64,000 bases of DNA, taken from Candidatus Aalborgicola danicus. Lineage in GTDB: Bacteria > Pseudomonadota > Gammaproteobacteria > Burkholderiales > Burkholderiaceae_C. Location: positions 124,001 to 188,000 of the forward strand of contig JADJBC010000044.1 in assembly GCA_016703945.1 (NCBI GenBank). The letters are read 5' to 3'. Positions 36,309 to 45,452 of this stretch are shown piece after piece. The position numbers were made by a program, and so were the translations under genes. How positions within the stretch are numbered: the first letter of the stretch is position 1; every line of letters starts with the position of its first letter. The notes below the pieces were generated by a model. It was not told the DNA's origin. It did not search any database and saw only the letters and a program-made list of their open reading frames with translations.

Positions 36309-38600
36309 TCAATCGATCATCGACGGCTGGTTGTGTGTATCGGCGCTGTGGGCAGCCGCCTGCGGCGCAATACGCGGCAAGATAACCGTAATGTGGGTGC
36401 CTGCGCCCGGCACTGATGCAATTTCTATGCTGCCGCCCATAACCTCATGCACGATGTTGTAGACGATGTTCATACCCAGCCCTGAGCCGCCCTGGCCGAG
36501 CTTGGTGGTGAAGAAGGGGTCAAACACCCGCTTACGCGTGTCCTCGGTCATGCCAATGCCATCGTCAATGAAATGCAGGACAAGCTCCTGGTCGCCCATG
36601 GCCTGCGCCCGCAACTGCATGGTGCCCAGGCTGCGGCCTTCAAAACCATGCTGTAGTGCATTGCTGACAAAGTTGGTGATCAGTTGCCCCAACGCGCCGG
36701 GGAAGCTGTCCATGGTGATTCCATCGGGCAACTCTACCGAGAGCCGGTAGGGCGTGTTCTTGTACATGGGCTCCAGCGTCAGGCACACTTCACGCAAGGT
36801 GGTTTGCACATCGAAACTGCGGCGCTGGTCGCTGGACTGGTCCACGGCCACACGCTTGAAGCTGCTGATCAAGTCGTTGGCCCGGCCGAGCGCACGCATC
36901 AGAATTTCAGTGCCACGGATGGCGCTGTCGATATAGTCCAGCAAGAACGAACGGCGCAGTTCACCCCGGTTGTATGCCGCCGAGAGTTCCTGCGCCTGGT
37001 GCTGCAAGGTACTGCCCACCGTTACGCTGTTGCCAATGGGGGTATTGAGTTCATGGGCGACGCCTGCCACCAAAGAACCCAGCGCCGCCAATTTTTCGGT
37101 CCGAACCAGTTCGGTTTGCATGGCCTGCACCGATTTCAGTGCCAGGCTGAGTTCGTGATTGGCAATTTCAAGCTTTTCGGTACGGGCCTGAACGCGCAAC
37201 TCCAGTTGTTGGTTCATGTCCCGGATTTCCCGTTCAGCCATGCGCTGCAATGTGACATCGACCACGGTGAACAGGATCAGCCTTTGCGTACCGGTCTGGA
37301 TCGTGCGGCCTGACATCAGGCAGGTAACGGCGTGTCCGTCGCGGTGCCGGTGGATCACTTCAAAACGGTCCAATCCGCCGCTTTGGTTCAAAGCCCGGGT
37401 GACTTCGTCGCGCTGCGAGGGTCGTTCCCAGATGCCCAGTTCCAGGGCCGTTCGCCCAATCACATCGCCCAACTGGTAGCCATACTGCTGCAGCCAGGCG
37501 TCATTGGCCTCAACAATCTGGCCGGTGTCAAATTGCACCAGTGTATGGGGCACCGGCGACTGGCGAAACAGGCCAAAAAATTTGGCTTCGCTCTCTCGCA
37601 GGGAATGTTGGGCGCGTTGCAGCCGCCGGATATAGAAAATCAGGAAATAGGTTAGTGCAGCCACCAGCGCAATCGTCAGGCCGGCCAGCAGATAGCGCTC
37701 GTAGGTGCGTCGCTCCCAGGGCGCCAACACACTGGCGTAGTCCCGTGCGTAGACGGTGGTGACAGGAAAACCATTGAGTTTGCGGTAGGTGTAGAGCTTG
37801 GCACCGGGGTCGTCGTCCAGAAAACTTGCGTCATCAAACGAGCCTTCCACTGCGTCTGAGCGCAAGGTCAGGAGGCGCGGTTCGTCTGACACGTCACGGT
37901 CCACATAACGGGCCTCAAACGGCGAGCGTGCAATGATGAAACCCTGGTCCGAGAGCAGGGTCACGCTGGCATTGTTTTCCTTGGCGACGCGGGAATACAA
38001 GGCACCAAAATACGCCAGGCGAATGTCCACACTGACCACCCCCAAGGACTGGCCCGCCGTGTTGTAAAGCGTGCGGGCGACCGGTATCACCCATTGGCTG
38101 TCGTAGGCGCTGGCATAGGGGTGGCCGACCAGGGCATCGTGGTCCTTGGGGTTGTTCAGCAAATGCTGAATGTGGGCGTGCTGAGAAGCCTGGGTTGCGT
38201 GGGTCGGAAAGTCGGGCGAGCTGATCCAACTGGTGCCCTGGGGGGACACATACTGCAGTGCCTTGAGATGGCGGCTGTGACCGATGTCGTGGGTTGCGAC
38301 GATTTTCTGGATAGCAACAGGATCGCGGGCACCGCCGCTGGCCTGCACCACGCGTGCCACACGGTCCAGCGTGTGCACAGCCTCTTGCAGGGTTTGGCTG
38401 GCATGTTCTTCCAGCAGGCGTACTGCCACCAGGCCGTTGGTGGTCTCCGACGTCAAGGTTTGCCGTTTGTCCTGCTCAATCGCCCACCAGGTCTGCCCGA
38501 AAATGGCACAGGTGGTGACCACGGCAAATAACAGCAGGGCCAGCCGTGTGCGCGACAGGGTGCCGGTGGTGGCGTCCGGTTGGCCCACGGTTGGGGTCAT
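36309..38600 (-). CDS. Sensor histidine kinase with periplasmic Cache-like domain and PAS
   Basis: A 763-residue membrane kinase. There are two membrane segments (about 20-40 and 308-330) flanking a 265-residue periplasmic domain of double-Cache type (SVDIRLAYFGALYSRV), a PAS domain (about 345-460, LRESEAKFFGLFRQSPVP), a coiled coil, the H-box VAGVAHELNTPIGNS near residue 530, and a HATPase with FVSNALQHGFEG and DDGIGM ... GGSGLGMNIVYNIVHEVMGG (given in parts). The start overlaps the stop of the upstream solute-binding gene by four bases. No response regulator gene is adjacent. Confidence 0.92.
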   Translation of the reverse strand: MTPTVGQPDATTGTLSRTRLALLLFAVVTTCAIFGQTWWAIEQDKRQTLTSETTNGLVAVRLLEEHASQTLQEAVHTLDRVARVVQASGGARDPVAIQKIVATHDIGHSRHLKALQYVSPQGTSWISSPDFPTHATQASQHAHIQHLLNNPKDHDALVGHPYASAYDSQWVIPVARTLYNTAGQSLGVVSVDIRLAYFGALYSRVAKENNASVTLLSDQGFIIARSPFEARYVDRDVSDEPRLLTLRSDAVEGSFDDASFLDDDPGAKLYTYRKLNGFPVTTVYARDYASVLAPWERRTYERYLLAGLTIALVAALTYFLIFYIRRLQRAQHSLRESEAKFFGLFRQSPVPHTLVQFDTGQIVEANDAWLQQYGYQLGDVIGRTALELGIWERPSQRDEVTRALNQSGGLDRFEVIHRHRDGHAVTCLMSGRTIQTGTQRLILFTVVDVTLQRMAEREIRDMNQQLELRVQARTEKLEIANHELSLALKSVQAMQTELVRTEKLAALGSLVAGVAHELNTPIGNSVTVGSTLQHQAQELSAAYNRGELRRSFLLDYIDSAIRGTEILMRALGRANDLISSFKRVAVDQSSDQRRSFDVQTTLREVCLTLEPMYKNTPYRLSVELPDGITMDSFPGALGQLITNFVSNALQHGFEGRSLGTMQLRAQAMGDQELVLHFIDDGIGMTEDTRKRVFDPFFTTKLGQGGSGLGMNIVYNIVHEVMGGSIEIASVPGAGTHITVILPRIAPQAAAHSADTHNQPSMID

Positions 38601-40327
38601 TGCACCCGACCCTCCGTCCAGGCCTTGAGCAACTGCTCATAGGCAATGGTTTCACCGCGTGGCTTTTCGTTTCCCAGTTTTTTCCAGGGCGCTCCCTTGT
38701 TGGACAAAACCTGGGCCGGATCGCGCCGTGGGTTGAGTCGGGGGGTGCAATACCGCATGCCCGACCCTTGCAAATCGGCCAACACGTCGTCCATGGCCCG
38801 GGCCAGGGAATCCATGGCGACCTGGGGCGTCTTTTCACCTTTGACGGCGGTTGCCACATTGGTCCACCACAGGCGCGCCATACGCGGGTAATCGGGCACA
38901 TTGGTGCCCGTGGGGGTCCAGGCCACCCGGGCCGGGCTGCGGTAAAACTCGACCAAGCCGCCGTAGCGTGCTGCATTGCGCGTGAAGTAGTCGTGTTTGA
39001 TGTCGGATTCACGGATAAATGTCAGCCCTACAATGGACTTGCGCAGAGACACGGTCTTGGATGTGACGAACTGCGCGTACAGCCAGGCCGCCGACATCCT
39101 GGGCAGGGGGGTGGACTTCAGAAAGGTCCAGGCCCCCACGTCCTGGTAGCCGTTTTGCATGCCGGTTTTCCAGTAGGGCCCATGCGGAGACGGCGCCATG
39201 CGCCATTTGGGGCTGCCGTCCTTGTTCACGGCCGCGGTTCCGGGTTGGGTCAGCGGGGCCGTAAAGGCGGTGTACCAAAAGATCTGCTGCGCAATCTGCC
39301 CTTGGGCGGGCACCGGGCCGGCGTCGCTGAAGGTCATGTTGACCGCCTCGGGCGGTGCGTATTTTTTGAGCCAATCCACGTACTGGGTTAGTGCAAAAAC
39401 AGCTGCAGGGGAATTGGTGGCACCGCCACGTTCTACCGATGCACCCACGGGTGTGCACTGGTCGTTTGACACACGAATACCCCACTCGTCCACCGGCAAG
39501 CCGTTCGGGATGCCCTTGTCGGCCGCACCGGCCATGGACAACCAGGCGTCGGTGAAGCGCCAGCCCAGGGAGGGGTCATGTTTGCCGTAGTCCATATGAC
39601 CATAGACCGTTTTACCGTCGATTTCTTTTACGTCGTGGGTGAAGAAACTGGCAATGTCTTCATACGCAGACCAATTCAGCGGTACGCCCAGCGCATAGCC
39701 AAATTTCGCGCGAAACCGGGCTTGCAAGTCTTTGCGGGCAAACCAGTCGGCCCGAAACCAGTACAGGTTGGCGAATTGCTGGTCGGGAAGCTGGTAGATC
39801 TTGCCGTCCGGCGCGGTCGTGAAGGCCATACCGATGAAGTCCGCCAGGTCCAGCCCGGGATTGGTGAACGCCTTGCCAGCGCCTTGCATGAAATCGCTGA
39901 GGGGAACCACCGATCCATAGCGGTAGTGGGTGCCAATCAGGTCGGAGTCGGAGATCCAGCCGTCGTATTCAGACTGGCCACTCTTGATGGCGGCATACAA
40001 GCGGTCCACCAAATCACCCTCGGGCATGATGTCGTGCTGCACCTTGATGCCGGTGATCTCCTCAAAAGCCCGGCTCAGCGTACGGGACTCATAGTCGTGC
40101 GTGTCGATTTTTTCCGACACCACACGGATGGCGGTAATGCCCTGGTGTTTCAGCCGGTCGGCGGTCTGCATAAACCATTGCAGTTCCGCCAGTTGCCGCT
40201 CCCGAGTCAGCGACGAGGGCTTGAACTCCTGGTCGACCCACCGTACAGCGGACGCGGTGTCGGCCGCGGCCGGTAGGGCCAACAGTAGAACCGCAGAACA
40301 AATCCAGCCACCCGTGCGCATGTGCAA
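38597..40327 (-). CDS. Periplasmic ABC-type solute-binding protein
   Basis: A 576-residue protein with a signal peptide (about 1-23) and the layout of cluster-D carbohydrate-type binding proteins: TLSRAFEEITGIKVQHDIMPEGDLVDRL near residue 85-110 (given in pieces), DGKIYQLPDQQFANLYWFRADW, and long C-terminal helices. No permease or ATPase genes are nearby; instead it is coupled to the sensor kinase by an ATGA overlap. This suggests that it presents a ligand to the kinase. Two start ATGs (40327 and 40321) are possible. Confidence 0.88.
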   Translation of the reverse strand: MHMRTGGWICSAVLLLALPAAADTASAVRWVDQEFKPSSLTRERQLAELQWFMQTADRLKHQGITAIRVVSEKIDTHDYESRTLSRAFEEITGIKVQHDIMPEGDLVDRLYAAIKSGQSEYDGWISDSDLIGTHYRYGSVVPLSDFMQGAGKAFTNPGLDLADFIGMAFTTAPDGKIYQLPDQQFANLYWFRADWFARKDLQARFRAKFGYALGVPLNWSAYEDIASFFTHDVKEIDGKTVYGHMDYGKHDPSLGWRFTDAWLSMAGAADKGIPNGLPVDEWGIRVSNDQCTPVGASVERGGATNSPAAVFALTQYVDWLKKYAPPEAVNMTFSDAGPVPAQGQIAQQIFWYTAFTAPLTQPGTAAVNKDGSPKWRMAPSPHGPYWKTGMQNGYQDVGAWTFLKSTPLPRMSAAWLYAQFVTSKTVSLRKSIVGLTFIRESDIKHDYFTRNAARYGGLVEFYRSPARVAWTPTGTNVPDYPRMARLWWTNVATAVKGEKTPQVAMDSLARAMDDVLADLQGSGMRYCTPRLNPRRDPAQVLSNKGAPWKKLGNEKPRGETIAYEQLLKAWTEGRVQ

Positions 40328-40417
40328 AAAATTCCTTTCGCCAACAGCCTGCGCCGGTGGATCGGCGCCGATTGCACTATACGCGTGAACGCACCAAAAC
40401 GTGGCGTTGAAAACCGG

Positions 40418-41344
40418 CTACCGTGGATGGCGGCGTAACGCGACCAAGCCAGTGGAAAGGCTGGTCCCCACCACAATAACCACCCCACACAGCAGCATCC
40501 AGGGCGTCACCGCTTCGCCCAGCAACACCACGCCGTACATCACCGCAAACACCGGAATGGCAAACGTCACCGACAAGGCCCGCGCCGGCCCGGCGCGTTC
40601 GATCAGCCGAAAATACAGGATGTAGGCCACGGCGGTACATACCACCCCCAGCGCCAGCACGGCAGCCCAGGCTTGCGGTGACACGGCATGGTCGGGCCAG
40701 AACCACCAGGTCAAAGGCAGCAGGGCGACGGCGGCGCCGATCTGGCTGCCGGCCGCCGACACCAGAGACGGCAGACCGCTCATATACCGCTTGGTAAAGC
40801 TGGCCGCAATGCCGTAACACAGCGTGGCCAATAGGCAGGCCAACACCGCCCAACCACTGGCGGTGCCTGATGCGTCGGGCTTGAAGCTGGCCTTGTCCCA
40901 CGCCAACAGGGCCACACCCACAAAACCGATCAGCAGACCTAGAACGCGTGAACCATTAGGGCGGTCTTTCAGCCACAGCCAGGCGACGACGGCACCAAAC
41001 AGGGGCACGGTGGCATTCAGAATCGAGGACAGGCCGGTGGAGATGGATAACAACGCGTAACTGAAACAGGCAAAAGGAATGGCCGAATTCAAAATGCCCA
41101 CCACCAGGGCTAACTTCCAATGGGTGAGCAACACGCCAACGTGTCCGCGCGCCCACAGCAGGGGCAGCAGGAACGCCGCTGCAATGCCGACCCGTATGCC
41201 CGCCGTGGCAAAAGCGCCGAACTCCACCGCAGCCAAACGCATGAACATGAAGGACGCACCCCAAATGGCGGCCAGCAACACAAAGTCGAGCTTCCAGGGT
41301 TTGGCGAGCAGGGTCGCTGGCGGCTGTTGTATGGCGGCGTTCAC
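40418..41344 (-). CDS. DMT/EamA family exporter
   Basis: A 308-residue inner-membrane protein with ten hydrophobic helices in two EamA repeats (LLAAIWGASFMFMRLAAVEFG and LLATLCYGIAASFTKRYMSG start the two halves). It probably exports amino acids or other metabolites. The start overlaps the ogt stop by ATGA. Confidence 0.92.
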   Translation of the reverse strand: MNAAIQQPPATLLAKPWKLDFVLLAAIWGASFMFMRLAAVEFGAFATAGIRVGIAAAFLLPLLWARGHVGVLLTHWKLALVVGILNSAIPFACFSYALLSISTGLSSILNATVPLFGAVVAWLWLKDRPNGSRVLGLLIGFVGVALLAWDKASFKPDASGTASGWAVLACLLATLCYGIAASFTKRYMSGLPSLVSAAGSQIGAAVALLPLTWWFWPDHAVSPQAWAAVLALGVVCTAVAYILYFRLIERAGPARALSVTFAIPVFAVMYGVVLLGEAVTPWMLLCGVVIVVGTSLSTGLVALRRHPR

Positions 41345-41835
41345 GGTGCGCTTTCGAGTTGCAACAGAGCGATTTTGCGGTCCACGCCGCCGGCATAACC
41401 GGTCAGGGCACCGTTGCTCCCGACCACCCGGTGGCAGGGCACGATGATGGAAACCGGGTTGCGGCCTACGGCGCCACCCACGGCCCGCACGGCTGCGGGC
41501 TTGCCCAGTGCGTGGCCTATGCTGCCATAACTGGTGGTGCCCCCGAATGGGATCCCCAGCAGCGCGTGCCAGACGGTTTGTTGAAATGCCGTACCCCCGG
41601 ACAGGTCCAGAGGAACATCAAATACGGAACGTTCTGCGGCAAAGTACTGCAGCAATTGCTCACGCGCCTGATTCAACACCGGGTGCCCCGTGGTCAACGG
41701 CCATTTGCTGGTGTCAGGCGCATGTTTCTGGCCATCAAAACCAAGCCATACCAGGGCGTTGTCATGCGCTGCCAGCGTCATGGGCCCCATTGGGCTGGAC
41801 AAGGTACTACGAACGGTCTTAGCTGAATATTTCAT
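41341..41835 (-). CDS. ogt: Methylated-DNA-[protein]-cysteine S-methyltransferase
   Basis: A 164-residue suicide repair protein that removes methyl groups from O6-methylguanine. The active-site motif is IIVPCHRVVGSNGALTGYAGG, with the helix-turn-helix region before it (TSYGSIGHALGKPAAVRAVG). It lies 72 bases downstream of the Ada/AlkA gene on the same strand, so the three repair/transport genes form one unit interrupted by a repeat A copy. Confidence 0.96.
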   Translation of the reverse strand: MKYSAKTVRSTLSSPMGPMTLAAHDNALVWLGFDGQKHAPDTSKWPLTTGHPVLNQAREQLLQYFAAERSVFDVPLDLSGGTAFQQTVWHALLGIPFGGTTSYGSIGHALGKPAAVRAVGGAVGRNPVSIIVPCHRVVGSNGALTGYAGGVDRKIALLQLESAP

Positions 41836-41844
41836 GATAAATGA

Positions 41845-41895
41845 GGCTCTAGCCCCCGTGTAATAAGCGTGAAGCGCTATAACAAATATAGCAAC
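41845..41895 (-). repeat. Repeat A, copy 4
   Basis: On the minus strand GTTGCTAT-ATTTGTT-ATAGC is followed by GCTTCACGCTTATT and ACACGGGGGCTAGAGC. It occupies the gap between ada-alkA and ogt. Confidence 0.82.
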
Positions 41896-41907
41896 TGAAG
41901 GACCGAA

Positions 41908-43512
41908 TCACATCCGTTTCGCGTTCTTGGTCGGCTGGGTTGGCGCCAGTGTGGCCCAGGCCCGTACCACCGCATAACTGCGCCACGGCTTCCAGCGTTG
42001 CGACGCGGCTTCGGCCGCCGCAGCCACCTGTTTCGGATAGTTGGTGGCGGCTTGCACACCCAAGGCCTTGTGCAGCGCCACGTCACCGGCCACGAAGGCG
42101 TCCGGCCAGCGCAAGGCGCGCATGGCAATGTAATGCGCTGTCCACGGGCCAATGCCGGGCAGGGCCTGCAGAGCGGCCAGCGTTTCGGGAATGTCCACGC
42201 CGGGTTGCAGCAGCAAGCCGTTGTAGGCGACCGCCTGCGCCAGCGCCTGGATCGCCCGTTGCCGCTGGCGCACGATGCCCAGTTGGCCCATGTCCTCGCC
42301 ACTGGCTTGGCACAAGACCTGCGGCGCAGGGAAACAGGCGGTTCAAAATCTGGCCCCCACGCGCACCCGGCAGGTCGGTGCCAAAGCGCTCAACCAGCCG
42401 AGCGCCCAAGGTGCGGGCGGCCTGCACGGTGATCTGCTGGCCCAGGATGGCACGCACACCCAGCTCGAAGCCATCCAGGCAGCCCGGCACGCGCAAACCT
42501 TCCGAGCCTGGAAAGTCGTCCAGCAAGGCAGCGTTGATGATGGAAGGCTCTGCGTCCAGGTCCAGCAGTGCGCGCACACGCGCCAGCACCTGTGGCAGGG
42601 CGCCGCTCAGGCTGGGGCTGATCTGCAAGACCACGCCGCACCGTTCCGGCACAAACTGCACCTGTAGCCAGCCGCTGTGCACCTTGCCTACCACCGTCAG
42701 CGCCAAGGTGCGCGCCAGCGTCAGCTTTTCGGTGTCGACGGCTTCCAGTCCCTCGATCTGGCGGGTCGCAAAAAACCGCAGCATGGCGGCCACGTCATAA
42801 GGCGGCCGGTACGCGCCTTTGAGAACAATGCCGGCCGTGTCCGAAGCGGGCGTTCCCAGGTGCTGGACTGGCGCAACTGCCGGGGCTGCAGCCGGTAATG
42901 TTCGGCAAAGCTGGCATTGAAGCGCCGCACGCTGGCAAAACCACTGAGTGCCGCCACCTGGGCGACGGGCAACGCAGTGTCGGTCAGCAGGCGTTTGGCC
43001 ATCAGCAGACGCCGTGTTTGCAGGTATTGCAATGGTGAGACGCCCCAATGCGTCTCAAAAATGCGGCGCACATGGCGCTCACTGACGCCCAGGCGCGCAG
43101 CCAGCTCTGCCATCGACGGCGCGCCGTCGCTCCACAGCCCTGGTTCGTCCAGCAGGTTGGCGGCTTGGCGGGCCAGGATGAAGGAGGCGTCCTGGGTCGA
43201 CCAGGGCAGCAAGCTGTCGGCCCCTGCTGTTGTGCTGGCCGGGGCCAGTTCCGGGCGGCAGCGCAGGCAAGGTCGAAAGCCAGCCGATTCGGCTTGCGCG
43301 GCCAGGGCATAGAACTGGCAGTTCTCGCGTTTGGGCGTGCGCACCCGGCAGACCGGTCGGCAGTAAATGCCGGTGGAAGTCACGCCGGTAAAAAAACGCC
43401 CGTCAAACCGCGCATCACGCGCCTTGAGCGCCAGGTAACAGGCGTCGTTGGCATCGTTGGCGCTTTGTGTGGCTATCGGATCGGGTTTGGTGGCTGGCAT
43501 GGGGTTAATCAT
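41908..43512 (-). pseudogene. Ada-AlkA type DNA repair protein, broken by two frameshifts
   Basis: Three frames make up one protein: an Ada-type zinc/methyl-accepting domain (GRFFTGVTSTGIYCRPVC) with AraC-type helix-turn-helix (VAQVAALSGFASVRRFNASF), then an AlkA glycosylase N-terminal part (LKGAYRPPYDVAAMLRFFA, FELGVRAILGQQITVQAAR), then the glycosylase C-terminus (LQALPGIGPWTAHYIAMRAL with the catalytic region). The breaks are at about 42855-42870 and 42325-42335; the second is repaired by removing one C of TTTCCCTGC. Intact, it would regulate and carry out alkylation repair beside ogt. Start at MINPMPAT (43512) or MPAT (43500). Confidence 0.88.
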
Positions 43513-43595
43513 ACGCAGCACCGTGGTGTGCAATAGCCGTTTTCGGACATGTGGTTGGGGTGGCCTCCAGTTTGCTTTTCGGGCATGGTGGTGCT

Positions 43596-43690
43596 GACCC
43601 GGCAGGTGCGGGGCGGATGCTGGGGGCTCATGAACCTGCGGTTCCGAAATCGCCCCCAGCATCCGCCCCGCACATGCCTGGAGGGGCTGG
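43596..43690 (+). repeat. Repeat B, copy 1 (perfect 20-bp hairpin)
   Basis: GCGGGGCGGATGCTGGGGGC at 43608-43627 is perfectly complementary to 43652-43671. The 24-base loop contains a second small stem, GAACC/GGTTC. It starts with GACCCGGC like the other copies, but has no repeat A next to it. It lies in the 254-base gap upstream of the Ada/AlkA gene and before the TPR gene; the rest of that gap holds nothing recognisable. Confidence 0.85.
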
Positions 43691-43766
43691 CTAAAAGGGC
43701 GTGACAGTCGGTTGATGGGTCAGCCATACACCGCGTTGCGTCAGAAAATTGCACAATCACAGCCCT

Positions 43767-44291
43767 ATGGAGTTTTTGCGCTTCAATGCACCCGATGCGG
43801 AGGCTCTGGCGAAGAGCATGGACGAGACGCGTCTGAAGCTTGAACAGGCATGCGCTTGTGGTGACGCCCTCGGTGCCGTCGAGCACGCGGCGGATTTGGG
43901 CAGCATGTTGACGACGGCACGCCGCGAGGGTGAAGCACTTGTTCTCATGCAGAGACATCTGGGCGATGCGTTGTCACTACCCGCAGCCGAACCGATCGGC
44001 TGGTTCTGGAATGCCTACGCAACCGCACTTCAATACGCGGGCCAGACCACCGAGGCCCACACCAGCTTCGCCAAGGCGCTGGACCTATGCCGCACCCACC
44101 ACTGGTCCCGCCTGCAGTCATTTGTGCTGCAGCACTGGGGCAGGAGCCTGGTGGAGCAGGGCGAGTTCGATCAGGCGCAAGTGTGTTTCACGGAGGCGCT
44201 GAACATCCGCGTGGAACTCAACGACCCGCGCCAAGCGTCTTCGCGGCGTGCGCTGGAAGCCCTGGCGCTGCTTCGCAGCCCATCCGGCTAA
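43767..44291 (+). CDS. TPR-like protein of unknown function
   Basis: A 174-residue soluble protein with two to three tetratricopeptide-type helical pairs (WNAYATALQYAGQTTEAHTSFAKAL and LVEQGEFDQAQVCFTEALNI in part). The ATG at 43767 lies 10 bases after CACAAT; an in-frame TTG at 43749 is less likely. No partner gene points to a function. It is the first gene of the repeat-delimited accessory stretch. Confidence 0.75.
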   Translation: MEFLRFNAPDAEALAKSMDETRLKLEQACACGDALGAVEHAADLGSMLTTARREGEALVLMQRHLGDALSLPAAEPIGWFWNAYATALQYAGQTTEAHTSFAKALDLCRTHHWSRLQSFVLQHWGRSLVEQGEFDQAQVCFTEALNIRVELNDPRQASSRRALEALALLRSPSG

Positions 44292-44383
44292 AGTCTTTCT
44301 CGTGCCAAATGTGCCGCAGGCCCAAGCTTTATGCGAACCAGGCTCCACCAGGCGACCCAAGTCGCACTTTTACACGTGATCGA

Positions 44384-44920
44384 ATGAATACCTACATTGC
44401 TTTTTTCCGAGCCATCAACGTGGGTGGCAAGAACCCTTTGCCAATGAAGAGCCTGGTTGCCATTCTGGAGGGCATGGGTGCATGCAACGTCAGGACCTAT
44501 ATCCAGAGCGGCAATGCGGTGTTTCAGTGCGCGGAAATCGACCCCGCACAAATGTCCAGCCAACTGGCCGCCGAGATCAAGCAACGCCATGGATTTGAAC
44601 CGTTCACGCTCATTCTCGACCTTGCTGCTCTGCAGAAAGCATGCGCGGATAACCCCTTTCCAGAGGCTGAACCCGATCCACAGAGTTTGCATCTCGGCTT
44701 TCTTGCCGCCAAGCCCCGGCGCCCTGATTTGGACAAACTGTCCAGCCTGAAGAAGGCAAACGAACGGTTTCATTTGGGCGATGGCGTGTTTTATCTGCAC
44801 GCACCGGAAGGCGTGGGGAAATCAAAACTCGCCGCCAGTGCAGAAAAGCTCCTCGGCGTGCCGATGACGGATCGCAATTGGAGGACGGTTTGTAAAGTCA
44901 TGGAGTTGGCGGCGGCGTGA
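44384..44920 (+). CDS. DUF1697 family protein
   Basis: A 178-residue protein with the family signatures NTYIAFFRAINVGGKNPLPM, VRTYIQSGNAVFQ and the C-terminal GVGKSKLAASAEKLLGVPMT and DRNWRTVCKVMEL. The fold is an alpha/beta sandwich; biochemical function is unknown. It is common on accessory DNA. It ends 38 bases before repeat A copy 5. Confidence 0.92.
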   Translation: MNTYIAFFRAINVGGKNPLPMKSLVAILEGMGACNVRTYIQSGNAVFQCAEIDPAQMSSQLAAEIKQRHGFEPFTLILDLAALQKACADNPFPEAEPDPQSLHLGFLAAKPRRPDLDKLSSLKKANERFHLGDGVFYLHAPEGVGKSKLAASAEKLLGVPMTDRNWRTVCKVMELAAA

Positions 44921-44957
44921 ACAGCGGCGACTGAATTTCATTTGTCATTTTCGCATT

Positions 44958-45005
44958 CAGCCCTCGTGGAATATGCATTGAATGCTATCGTTTCGATAGT
45001 AAATG
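44958..45005 (-). repeat. Repeat A, copy 5
   Basis: On the plus strand, AGCCCTCGTGGAATATGC is followed by a CTATCG/CGATAG hairpin. It is joined to repeat B copy 2 by about 27 bases. Confidence 0.85.
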
Positions 45006-45032
45006 CATTTTTTTTGCAGCGGCTTATTGTGC

Positions 45033-45132
45033 GACCCGGCGCGTGCGGGGCAGATGCCGGGGGCTCATGAACCTGCGGTTCGGAAATCGCCCCCAACATC
45101 CGCCCCACCCGCGTCTGGCGGTGTTGGCAGGC
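45033..45132 (+). repeat. Repeat B, copy 2
   Basis: GACCCGGCGCG leads into left arm GGGGCAGATGCCGGGGGC, the loop with GAACC/GGTTC, and right arm GCCCCCAACATCCGCCCC; the arms pair with three mismatches. The right arm can instead pair with the downstream GGCGGTGTTGG (one bulge), so two mutually exclusive folds are possible. Confidence 0.85.
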
Positions 45133-45142
45133 AATTATGGGT

Positions 45143-45171
45143 TTGTCGATCACTGTTTTTGTATCTACAAT
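45143..45171 (+). promoter_or_regulatory. brnT promoter with palindromic operator
   Basis: TTGTCG (45143-45148) and TACAAT (45166-45171) are spaced by 17 bases, so transcription should start at or next to the brnT ATG at 45177. A perfect palindrome TTGTA-TC-TACAA at 45159-45170 overlaps the -10 box and is a candidate site for autorepression by BrnA. Confidence 0.65.
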
Positions 45172-45176
45172 AACCT

Positions 45177-45452
45177 ATGCGTATCACCTTCGATCCAATC
45201 AAGCGAGACAAGGCTTTGGCGGACCGGGGGCTGGACTTCTTGGATGCGGAGATAGTCTTTGAGGGCGTTACCCTTGAATTCGAAGACACGCGCAAGGACT
45301 ACGGCGAACAACGAATCATCAGCTATGGCTTACTGGCAGGGCGGATGGTAGTCATTGGATACACACCGCGTGGCGCGGATCGTCACGTATTCAGCATGAG
45401 GAAAGCAAATGAACGCGAACAAACCCGCATCGCACCGCTCCTTGACGTCTGA
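45177..45452 (+). CDS. brnT: BrnT family ribonuclease toxin
   Basis: A 91-residue toxin of the RelE-like fold; BrnT cleaves RNA and stops translation. The signatures ITFDPIKRDKALADRGLDF, EFEDTRKDYGEQRIISYG and the end of the fold HVFSMRKANERE are typical. The antitoxin gene overlaps its 3' end by 44 bases. The mRNA is predicted to be almost leaderless (promoter at 45143-45171). Confidence 0.93.
   Translation: MRITFDPIKRDKALADRGLDFLDAEIVFEGVTLEFEDTRKDYGEQRIISYGLLAGRMVVIGYTPRGADRHVFSMRKANEREQTRIAPLLDV

Noticed and set aside
43513..43662. Upstream extension of the Ada protein through repeat B copy 1
   Set aside because: The extra codons are translation of the repeat; the Ada domain begins after MINPMPAT.
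43596..43690. Repeat B as an intrinsic terminator
   Set aside because: The stem is GC-rich and long, but none of the four copies is followed by a T-run and they do not consistently lie at operon ends.
45033..45132. Repeat B as an integron attC site
   Set aside because: The ends do not give paired RYYYAAC and GTTRRRY core sites; only 46602-46683 comes near that pattern.
44938..45153. Short minus-strand frame starting MIDKPIIACQHRQ
   Set aside because: Nearly all of it is translation of repeats A and B; similar frames arise at each copy.
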